From contig CAIVQM010000118.1 in assembly GCA_903908025.1 (NCBI GenBank), forward strand, positions 1 to 8,592: DNA of 8,592 nucleotides, written 5' to 3'. The notes under the pieces were generated by a model, which searched no databases, was not told where the DNA came from, and saw only the letters and a list, made by a program, of their open reading frames with translations. Numbering within the stretch: position 1 is the stretch's first letter; the number at the start of each line of letters is the position of its first letter. Positions 1-5,447 of the stretch are shown here, piece after piece. The position numbers and the translations under genes were made by a program. This DNA is from an uncultured bacterium (GTDB lineage: Bacteria > Actinomycetota > Actinomycetes > S36-B12).

Positions 1-902
1 CGATGGTGCAGGTGCTGCTTGTCCGGTGCGAAGGGGTTGCGGCCGGCGCGGGTTCGGCGAACGACGGCGAGCAGCAGGTCCATCAGCGGCACCGCCATCA
101 CCGCAACCGGCAGCAGGACGGGCAGCAGCGTCGGGAACAGGGTGCCGCCCGCAACCGCGCTCGGGTCGACCTGCCCGGACAACGTGATGGTTCCGGCCGC
201 AAGCAGCAGGCCGAGGGTCATCGACCCGGTGTCTCCCATGAAGATCCGGGCGCGGAAGAAGTTGTTCGGCAGGAAGCCCACGCACACGCCCACCAGCAGC
301 ACAGAGACCAGAGTCGCCAGCGTGGCCCGCTCGAAGCCCAACTCGACCGACAGCAAATAGGCGTATGCGAAGAAGGCTCCTGCAGCAATGGCGACAATCC
401 CAGCGGCGAGGCCGTCGAGGCCGTCGACGAAGTTGATGGCGTTGATGCTGACGAGCACGATGATCACGGTGAACAGCACGCTCGTCAGCGGGTCGAGGAC
501 GAACGTCCCGCCGATCGGCAGCCAGATGATCGCGATGCCCTGGAAGGCCATCACGCCCGCTGCCAGTACCTGTCCGGCCAGCTTGGTCGGCGCATCGAGG
601 CCCCAGCGGTCATCAACGATGCCGAGAGCGACGATGATCGCCACGCCCGACAGCAGCGCCACGGCGGTGTTGGTGCCCTCGAAGACCGACCTCATCATCG
701 GGAGCTTGCTGGCGAGCAGCAGGCCCGCCACGATCCCCCCGACCATGGCCAGGCCGCCCAGCCGCGGCGTCGGAGAATCGTGCACATCCCGATCGCGCAC
801 CGCCGCCATGAAGCCCCACCTGAGTGCCAGGCTGCGGACCGGTGGGGTCAGCAGATACGTGACCGCCGCGGCGGCCAGCAGGCACAACAGGTATTCGCGC
901 AT
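1..902 (-). CDS. wecA: Undecaprenyl/decaprenyl-phosphate GlcNAc-1-phosphate transferase (WecA/TagO family), 3' end cut by window
   Basis: Integral membrane enzyme that moves a HexNAc-1-phosphate from its UDP donor to a polyprenyl phosphate, the first step of cell-wall glycopolymer synthesis (in mycobacteria, the arabinogalactan linker). The visible 300 codons show the family signature: Asp-Asp at residues 97-98, NAINFVDGLDGL at 154-165, MGDTGS at 222-227, and a histidine loop ending QHLHH at 296-300, exactly at the window edge. About eight to nine hydrophobic segments alternate with short polar loops (for example about 5-22, 49-64, 80-96, 143-158, 165-184, 195-211, 226-240, 253-279). The start ATG lies 6 nt after the glyA stop, with a GAGG ten bases upstream inside the last glyA codons, so co-translation is likely. 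The missing C-terminus should be roughly 60-100 residues by family comparison. The exact sugar donor and the polymer made cannot be read from sequence; MraY is unlikely given the WecA-like His loop and the location. Confidence 0.93.
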   Translation of the reverse strand, partial: MREYLLCLLAAAAVTYLLTPPVRSLALRWGFMAAVRDRDVHDSPTPRLGGLAMVGGIVAGLLLASKLPMMRSVFEGTNTAVALLSGVAIIVALGIVDDRWGLDAPTKLAGQVLAAGVMAFQGIAIIWLPIGGTFVLDPLTSVLFTVIIVLVSINAINFVDGLDGLAAGIVAIAAGAFFAYAYLLSVELGFERATLATLVSVLLVGVCVGFLPNNFFRARIFMGDTGSMTLGLLLAAGTITLSGQVDPSAVAGGTLFPTLLPVLLPVAVMAVPLMDLLLAVVRRTRAGRNPFAPDKQHLHH

Positions 903-908
903 ACGCGA

Positions 909-2177
909 TCAGCCTCGCGGATAAGCCGGGTGTCGGGTGACCAGCGCGGACACATCGTCTGCGATGGCTGCGGCCTGCGTGCCGTCCTCGTCACGCACAG
1001 CCCGTGAGATCAACGACGCGACAGTCGCCATATCGCCCTCGGTCATCCCCTGTGTCGTGACCGCCGGTGTGCCCACGCGGATGCCGGAACCCTTTGACGG
1101 CGGCTGCGGATCGTAGGGAATCGAGTTCTTGTTCAGGGTGATGCGAGCGGCATCGCAGCGCATCTCCGCCACGTCGCCCGTGAGCCCGATGCCCTGGAGA
1201 TCGATGAGCGCCAAGTGGGTATCGGTGCCACCACTGACCGGGCGCATGCCCTCGTCTGCAAGACCTGCCGCCAACGCCTGGGCGTTGACGATGACCTGGC
1301 TCGCATAGGCCTGGTACTCGGGAGTGGCCGCCTCCTTGAGCGCAACGGCCTTTGCGGCCACCGCGTGCATGAGGGGACCGCCCTGCATCATCGGGAACAC
1401 GGCCTTGTCGATCGCCGGCGCGTGCTCTTCGCGGCACAGGATCATGCCGCCCCGCGGCCCGCGCAGCACCTTGTGCGTCGTGAACGTCACGACATCGGCG
1501 TACGGCACTGGGCTGGGGATCGCCTGCCCGGCGACCAGCCCGATGAAGTGCGCCGCATCGACCATGAGGATCGCGCCGACCTCGTCGGCGATCTCGCGGA
1601 AGGCCGCGAAGTCGATCAGTCGGGGGTAGGCGGTGGCCCCGGTGATGATCATCTTCGGCCGATGCTCGCGCGCCAGAGCCCGGACGTTGTCGTAGTCGAT
1701 CAGTTCGGTGTCCTCGCGAACGCCGTACGAGACGATGTTGAACCACTTGCCCGAGAAGTTGACCTTGGAACCGTGGGTCAGATGGCCGCCATGCGGGAGG
1801 CTCATCGCCATGACGGTCTCGCCCGGCTTGACGAAGGCACCGTAGGCGGCAATGTTCGCGCTCGCGCCGCTGTGCGGCTGCAGGTTCGCGTGCTCCGCGC
1901 CGAACAGCGCCTTCGCGCGGTCAATGCCAATGATCTCTGCGCGATCGACCTCTGAGCAGCCGCCGTAGTAGCGCTTGCCGGGGTAGCCCTCCGCGTACTT
2001 GTTGCTGAGCGTCGAGCCGAGTGCCGCCAGGACGGCCGGCGACGTGAAGTTCTCGCTCGCGATCAGCTGTATGCCGCTGCGCAGGCGGTCGAGTTCGGAC
2101 AGGACGATCGACGCGATCTCGGGGTCCTCCGCGGCGAGCTCGTCGAAGTCCGGGCCCCAGAACGGCGTGCTGTTCAT
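909..2177 (-). CDS. glyA: Serine hydroxymethyltransferase
   Basis: PLP-dependent cytosolic enzyme interconverting serine plus tetrahydrofolate with glycine plus 5,10-methylene-tetrahydrofolate. At 422 residues it is of normal family length. Diagnostic features: LIASENF at 38-44, KYAEGYPGKRYYGG at 60-73, QPHSGASAN at 100-108, VDAAHFIGLVAG at 206-217, and the PLP-lysine motif TTHKVLRGPRGG with Lys at 236. The C-terminal SGIRVGTPAVTTQG segment is also intact. I chose the ATG at 2177 because a strong AGGAGAGGGAG lies just upstream; the longer start at 2207 would place this Shine-Dalgarno inside the coding sequence and add ten residues unlike the family. It follows the Sua5-family gene by 47 nt and precedes wecA by 6 nt. 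Mycobacterium tuberculosis lacks glyA at this place while Streptomyces has it, so its position is a lineage marker. Confidence 0.97.
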   Translation of the reverse strand: MNSTPFWGPDFDELAAEDPEIASIVLSELDRLRSGIQLIASENFTSPAVLAALGSTLSNKYAEGYPGKRYYGGCSEVDRAEIIGIDRAKALFGAEHANLQPHSGASANIAAYGAFVKPGETVMAMSLPHGGHLTHGSKVNFSGKWFNIVSYGVREDTELIDYDNVRALAREHRPKMIITGATAYPRLIDFAAFREIADEVGAILMVDAAHFIGLVAGQAIPSPVPYADVVTFTTHKVLRGPRGGMILCREEHAPAIDKAVFPMMQGGPLMHAVAAKAVALKEAATPEYQAYASQVIVNAQALAAGLADEGMRPVSGGTDTHLALIDLQGIGLTGDVAEMRCDAARITLNKNSIPYDPQPPSKGSGIRVGTPAVTTQGMTEGDMATVASLISRAVRDEDGTQAAAIADDVSALVTRHPAYPRG

Positions 2178-2181
2178 GCAA

Positions 2182-2192
2182 CTCCCTCTCCT
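2182..2192 (-). promoter_or_regulatory. Shine-Dalgarno of glyA
   Basis: Reads AGGAGAGGGAG on the minus strand and ends four bases before the ATG at 2177. It is purine-only and complementary to the 16S rRNA tail, and it decides between the ATG at 2177 and the in-frame ATG at 2207. Confidence 0.75.
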
Positions 2193-2224
2193 GCACGGCG
2201 ACGGCATTCGCGCGCGTATTCAGC

Positions 2225-2890
2225 CTATTGGGTCGGGACGTCGTCACCGTCGACCACATGCGGACACACGACACGAAGCCGGTCGATCGAGATGGCACCG
2301 ATCCGCACGACTCGCGGCTGCTCCCCCGTGACATCGACCACCGTGCTCGGCAGCGCGGTCACGTCACTCACGTCGCCCGCATCGAGGACCAGAGCGGCGT
2401 AGTCGCCCAGTTGGGCGATGGCGTCGTCGGCATCCGTCGGCGGGCTCAGGCCGGGAAGGTTCGCGGACGTCACGACCAGCGGTCCGGTCTGGGCGAGCAG
2501 TGCCAGCGCCAGCGGATGCAGCGGCATCCGCACCGCGATGGGGCTCGACGGGGTCAGATCCCAGGCGAGCGTCGGCTGCGGGTCGAGCAGCAGGGTCAGT
2601 GGACCGGGCCAGAAGGCGTCCATCAGCGCCCGCGCGTCATCGCTGGAACGCGCCGCTATGCCCGGCACCGTCGACCGAGATCCGACCATCACGGGCAGCG
2701 GGACATGCTCGTCGTAGCCCTTCGCATCGCGCAGCGCGGCCACTCCCCGCCGCGAGAACGCATCGGTGGCGACGGCGTAGACGGACTCCGTCGGGATCAG
2801 GACGAGGTCACCACGCCGCACGGCGGCCAGCGCGGCAGCAACGGCCCGCGTGCGATTGCTGCCGTCGGCGGCGGCGATGCGCTGGGTCAC
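2225..2890 (-). CDS. L-threonylcarbamoyladenylate synthase family protein (Sua5/YrdC/TsaC), atypical nucleotide-site residues
   Basis: YrdC-fold protein expected to make threonylcarbamoyl-AMP from threonine, bicarbonate and ATP, the first step of t6A37 modification of ANN-decoding tRNAs. Its 221 residues match the short YrdC-only form; there is no C-terminal Sua5 domain. Recognisable blocks are PTESVYAVATDAF at 33-45, PLPVMVGS at 64-71, FWPGPLTLLL at 93-102, IAVRMPLHPLALALL at 118-132, TSANLPG at 141-147 (the SxN motif), and LPSTVVDVTG at 180-189. Two departures stand out: the conserved K-x-R (KGR in most actinobacterial homologues) is KGY at 57-59 followed by DEH, and the usual Gly of V-[YF]-G is Ala39. 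The start is GTG and overlaps the prmC stop in GTGA, so it is probably coupled to prmC. Family assignment is secure; catalytic activity is less certain because of the missing arginine. Confidence 0.9.
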   Translation of the reverse strand: MTQRIAAADGSNRTRAVAAALAAVRRGDLVLIPTESVYAVATDAFSRRGVAALRDAKGYDEHVPLPVMVGSRSTVPGIAARSSDDARALMDAFWPGPLTLLLDPQPTLAWDLTPSSPIAVRMPLHPLALALLAQTGPLVVTSANLPGLSPPTDADDAIAQLGDYAALVLDAGDVSDVTALPSTVVDVTGEQPRVVRIGAISIDRLRVVCPHVVDGDDVPTQ

Positions 2891-3882
2891 GATGACGCTC
2901 CCGAGCGTCGCGCGAGGGTGAACCTCGGCAATCCGTTGAGGTCGATGCGATCGGCCACCGCCGTGAACAGCGGTTGTCCCACGGGCACGCCCGTCAGCGA
3001 CGAGAGGGATGCGTCGGCAACGAGTGCCGACGTGACAGCCGGGACACCCGCAACGCCGGCACCCAGGCCCTGGACATCGGCATGCTCGATGACGACGAGG
3101 CCACCGGGCCGCAACAGGATGGCGGCGGTGCGCAGGACGCCTCTGATGACATCCATCCCATCGTCGCCGCCGTAGAGCGCCATGCCGGGCTCGTGGTCGC
3201 GTACCTCAGGCTCGCGCGGGATCATCGCATCGGGGATGTACGGGGGGTTCGTGACGACAACGGCCACCTGGCCCGTCAGCCGGGCAAGGGGGTGACCCGG
3301 GTCCGCAACGGTCGTGGCATCGTCGTGCAGCACCTCGACGCGCGAGCCCTTCGCCGCGACGCGATCCTCGTAGGCAGAGACATTGCGGCGCGTCCAGGTG
3401 ATGGCGTCGTCACTGAGTTCGACCGCATGGACGCGACTGCCCTCGACCTCAAGGGCCAGCGAGATGGCGATGGCGCCGCTGCCGGAGCACAGGTCGACGC
3501 CGATGCGTTGCCCCAGCGGTTGCGCGGCCAGCTCGCGCAGTCCAGCCTCGGTGACGAGCTCGGTCTCGGGACGGGGGATGAAGACTCCCGGTCCGACCTC
3601 AACCTCGATGTGACGGAAGCCCGCAGTGCCCAGCAGGTGCTGAAGCGGAACGCGGGTCAGCCGGCGCGCCAGCAACTGCTCGACCCGGACCTTCTGCTCG
3701 CCCGTGATCTGGTCCTGCAGGAAGAGCCGGCTGCGCGTGGTGCCGAGGGCGAAGGCCACCAGTTCGGCTGCGTCGACATTCGGCGACGGAACCCCAACCC
3801 GCCCAAGACGGTGCTCGGCGTCAAACAGCACGTCGCGGATCGTCACGCGGCCGCCCACGGTGTGGTCCTCCGTCCAGGACAT
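2887..3882 (-). CDS. prmC: Peptide chain release factor N5-glutamine methyltransferase
   Basis: SAM-dependent methyltransferase (HemK) that methylates the glutamine of the GGQ motif in release factors. Domain order is an N-terminal helical RF-binding part (about 14-90), the linker block PRPETELV at 103-110, then a Rossmann methyltransferase with SAM motif DLCSGSGAIAIS at 130-141 and the catalytic TNPPY at 211-215. YGGDDGMDVIRG at 237-248 and EHADVQG at 266-272 are further family blocks. At 331 residues it is longer than the usual 275-295: about twelve extra residues at the start and a low-complexity Gly/Ala/Val/Ser/Leu stretch around 273-305 before the conserved DLNGLPRF ending. The ATG at 3882 overlaps the prfA stop by one base (TGATG), which favours it. 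A GTG at codon 13 would give a more typical N-terminus and remains an alternative. Its substrate is encoded immediately upstream. Confidence 0.95.
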   Translation of the reverse strand: MSWTEDHTVGGRVTIRDVLFDAEHRLGRVGVPSPNVDAAELVAFALGTTRSRLFLQDQITGEQKVRVEQLLARRLTRVPLQHLLGTAGFRHIEVEVGPGVFIPRPETELVTEAGLRELAAQPLGQRIGVDLCSGSGAIAISLALEVEGSRVHAVELSDDAITWTRRNVSAYEDRVAAKGSRVEVLHDDATTVADPGHPLARLTGQVAVVVTNPPYIPDAMIPREPEVRDHEPGMALYGGDDGMDVIRGVLRTAAILLRPGGLVVIEHADVQGLGAGVAGVPAVTSALVADASLSSLTGVPVGQPLFTAVADRIDLNGLPRFTLARRSGASS

Positions 3883-4958
3883 CAGCCGCCGCCGACCTCG
3901 CTCAGGCGAGCGTTCTGGTCGGCCGTTACGCACGCGTCGATGACGGCATCGAGATCACCGTCGAGCACCTGGTCGAGATTGTGCGACTTGAAGCCGACCC
4001 GATGGTCGCTCAGCCGGTTCTCCGGGTAGTTGTAGGTGCGGATCCGCTCGCTGCGGTCGACCGTGCGCACCTGGGAGCGCCGGACGTCCGAGGCCTCCTT
4101 GTCTGCCTGCTCCTGCGCGAAGGCCAGCAGCCGGGCACGCAGGATGCGCATGGCCGACTCCTTGTTCTGGAGCTGGCTCTTCTCGTTCTGGCAGGAGACC
4201 ACAACACCGGTCGGCACGTGGGTGATGCGGACCGCGGAGTCGGTCGTGTTGACGCTCTGGCCACCGGGACCCGACGAGCGGTAGACGTCGATCCGCAGGT
4301 CGTTCGCATCGATGACGACGTCGACGTCCTCCGCCTCGGGCAGCACCAGAACGCCGGCCGCAGAGGTGTGGATCCGACCCTGCGACTCCGTCACGGGAAC
4401 GCGCTGCACGCGGTGCACGCCGCCCTCGAACTTCAGACGAGCGAACGGGCCGGTGCCGGGCTCCGGAATGCCCTTGGCCTTCATCGCAATGGAGATGTCC
4501 TTGTAGCCACCCAGGTCGGATTCGACCATGTCGAGGATCTGGGCCGACCAGCCGCGGCGCTCTGCGTAGCGGATGTACATCCGGGCGAGATCGCTGGCGA
4601 ACAGCGCCGATTCCTCGCCGCCCTCCCCCGCCTTGACCTCGATGATGATGTCCTTGTCGTCCATCGGGTCGCGGGGCAACAGCAGCTCGCGAAGTCGCTC
4701 AGCGGCGGCGTCGACACGCTCCTGCTGGCTGGCAACCTCGTCGGCGAAAGCCTCATCGACCTCACCCAGCTCGCGCGCCGCAGCGAGATCGTCGTTACCC
4801 GACAGCCACTCGCGGTAGGCGGCCACGATCGGGCCGAGCTCGGCGAACCGACGGCCGAGCCTGCGGGCCGCCGCCTGGTCGCCGTGGATCGCCGGATCGG
4901 CCAGCTGGCCCTCGACCCGCGAGTACTCGTCGAGCAGTTCGACGCAGGACTCGAACAT
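3882..4958 (-). CDS. prfA: Peptide chain release factor 1 (RF1)
   Basis: Class I release factor recognising UAA and UAG in the ribosomal A site and triggering peptidyl-tRNA hydrolysis. The 358-residue length is typical. The stop-codon reader PVT is at 188-190 (RF2 would have SPF), and the catalytic SSGPGGQSVNTTDSA block places GGQ at 232-234. AGEGGEESALFA at 110-121 and ENRLSDHRVG at 313-322 are further RF1 signatures. The ATG at 4958 has a GGAG seven bases upstream and gives MFESCVELLDEY, a normal RF1 beginning; the open frame continues upstream to 5171 but that part has RF-unlike, Arg/Pro-rich sequence overlapping rpmE. It begins a closely packed cluster, overlapping prmC, whose product modifies Gln234 in this numbering. 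No clear separate promoter was found in the 133-nt gap from rpmE, so read-through from rpmE is possible. Confidence 0.97.
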   Translation of the reverse strand: MFESCVELLDEYSRVEGQLADPAIHGDQAAARRLGRRFAELGPIVAAYREWLSGNDDLAAARELGEVDEAFADEVASQQERVDAAAERLRELLLPRDPMDDKDIIIEVKAGEGGEESALFASDLARMYIRYAERRGWSAQILDMVESDLGGYKDISIAMKAKGIPEPGTGPFARLKFEGGVHRVQRVPVTESQGRIHTSAAGVLVLPEAEDVDVVIDANDLRIDVYRSSGPGGQSVNTTDSAVRITHVPTGVVVSCQNEKSQLQNKESAMRILRARLLAFAQEQADKEASDVRRSQVRTVDRSERIRTYNYPENRLSDHRVGFKSHNLDQVLDGDLDAVIDACVTADQNARLSEVGGG

Positions 4959-4965
4959 CGCGGGT

Positions 4966-4969
4966 CTCC
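4966..4969 (-). promoter_or_regulatory. Shine-Dalgarno of prfA
   Basis: GGAG on the minus strand, seven bases before the ATG at 4958. It supports this start over the much longer open frame that reaches into rpmE. Confidence 0.5.
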
Positions 4970-5012
4970 GGGTTCCATGGACAGGCGGTCGGGGCACATC
5001 ATTCGGGTAAAA

Positions 5013-5039
5013 CACCGGGCGCCGGTCGGGGGCCGACCG
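5013..5039 (-). terminator. Possible weak terminator or attenuator hairpins between rpmE and prfA
   Basis: In the minus-strand transcript a perfect 7-bp stem (5039-5033 with 5029-5023, 3-nt loop) is followed by a 5-bp ACCGG/CCGGT stem (5026-5022 with 5018-5014, CGC loop) that runs straight into GTTTTACC. The two stems share bases and cannot both form. The short U run makes this more terminator-like than the other hairpins here, but both stems are modest and GC-rich sequence produces such pairings easily. Confidence 0.3.
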
Positions 5040-5065
5040 CGCGACGGGGGAGACACGCGGCCGAC

Positions 5066-5083
5066 CCCGGGCCGGCGCCCGGG
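5066..5083 (-). terminator. GC-rich hairpin just after rpmE
   Basis: A perfect 7-bp stem of CCCGGGC with GCCCGGG around a 4-nt loop begins eight bases after the rpmE stop codon. There is no U-tract behind it. It could be a U-less actinobacterial terminator, a 3'-end stabilising stem, or one half of a longer pairing with 5015-5025. Confidence 0.4.
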
Positions 5084-5091
5084 TGGTGAAG

Positions 5092-5334
5092 CTAGTTGTC
5101 TGCGGACTTCTCCGCGGGCTTGTCTGTCGCCTTGTTGCCGTAGCGGCTCTCCCACTTGGCCACGCGACCACCGGTGTCGAGGATCTTCTGCTTGCCGGTG
5201 TAGAACGGGTGGCACTGCGAGCACACGTCGGCGTGGATCTGGCCGCTCTTGGCGGTGCTGCGCGTGGTGAACGTGCTGCCGCAACTGCAGGTGACCGTGG
5301 TCTCCGCGTATGCGGGGTGAATATCAGGCTTCAT
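5092..5334 (-). CDS. rpmE: 50S ribosomal protein bL31, zinc-binding type
   Basis: Small protein of the large ribosomal subunit, located at the central protuberance and contributing to the inter-subunit bridge. The 80-residue product starts MKPDIHPAYAETTVTCSCGS and carries CxC at 16/18 and CxxC at 38/41 followed by HPFYTGKQ, so it is the zinc-coordinating (C+) form rather than the zinc-free paralogue induced by zinc starvation. The C-terminal tail after RYGNK is Lys/Ala/Asp-rich and presumably flexible. The ATG has a GAGAGGGAGA immediately upstream. It stands between rho and prfA, with spacers of 113 and 133 nt, each containing strong predicted RNA structure, which suggests that its level is set separately from its neighbours. 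Start, length and family are all unambiguous. Confidence 0.98.
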   Translation of the reverse strand: MKPDIHPAYAETTVTCSCGSTFTTRSTAKSGQIHADVCSQCHPFYTGKQKILDTGGRVAKWESRYGNKATDKPAEKSADN

Positions 5335-5390
5335 GTCTCCCTCTCGTGATTCCGGGTCGGTCTGCCCGGGCGGGCGACCGTGAACCGGAA
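5335..5390 (-). ncRNA. Structured rpmE 5' leader, probable L31 ribosomal-protein leader
   Basis: The minus-strand leader can fold into one long imperfect stem: 5390-5385 with 5355-5350 (6 bp), an internal loop, 5380-5376 with 5362-5358 (5 bp), a bulged base at 5363, 5375-5372 with 5367-5364 (4 bp) and a 4-nt loop. It ends 15 nt before the rpmE ATG, close to the Shine-Dalgarno at 5336-5345. Autogenous control of rpmE is known in E. coli, and Rfam-type L31 leader motifs have been proposed for Actinobacteria. I infer, without a covariance search, that this is such a leader. Confidence 0.55.
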
Positions 5391-5405
5391 CTCAATAAGT
5401 ATGCC
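5391..5405 (-). promoter_or_regulatory. Likely rpmE promoter region (A+T-richer island)
   Basis: Reads GGCATACTTATTGAG on the minus strand and is markedly A/T-richer than its surroundings. CATACT is a fair match to a -10 box and would start transcription just before the leader stem. No good -35 box lies at the right distance, so the exact start is uncertain. Confidence 0.35.
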
Positions 5406-5411
5406 ACCGGG

Positions 5412-5440
5412 CCGGTCAGGCGGGAAATCCCGCCTGCCGG
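5412..5440 (-). terminator. Strong hairpin after rho
   Basis: A 9-bp perfect stem (5436-5428 with 5425-5417, two-base loop) is extended by four more pairs, 5440-5437 with 5415-5412, with only base 5416 bulged. It begins seven bases past the rho stop. No U-tract follows directly, so it would be a U-poor terminator or a 3'-end protecting stem. It is the strongest simple hairpin in the window. Confidence 0.55.
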
Positions 5441-5447
5441 GTATCTC

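Noticed and set aside
3..1007. Long plus-strand open frame opposite wecA (also 1215-1955, 2228-3175, 2974-4029 and 3981-5270 opposite the other genes).
   Set aside because: Composition is Arg/Gly/Asp/His-rich without domain motifs, and each lies opposite a confidently identified gene; typical mirror frames of high-GC coding DNA.
4959..5171. N-terminal extension of prfA in the same frame, overlapping rpmE.
   Set aside because: Arg/Pro-rich and unlike RF1; the ATG at 4958 has a Shine-Dalgarno and gives the standard length.
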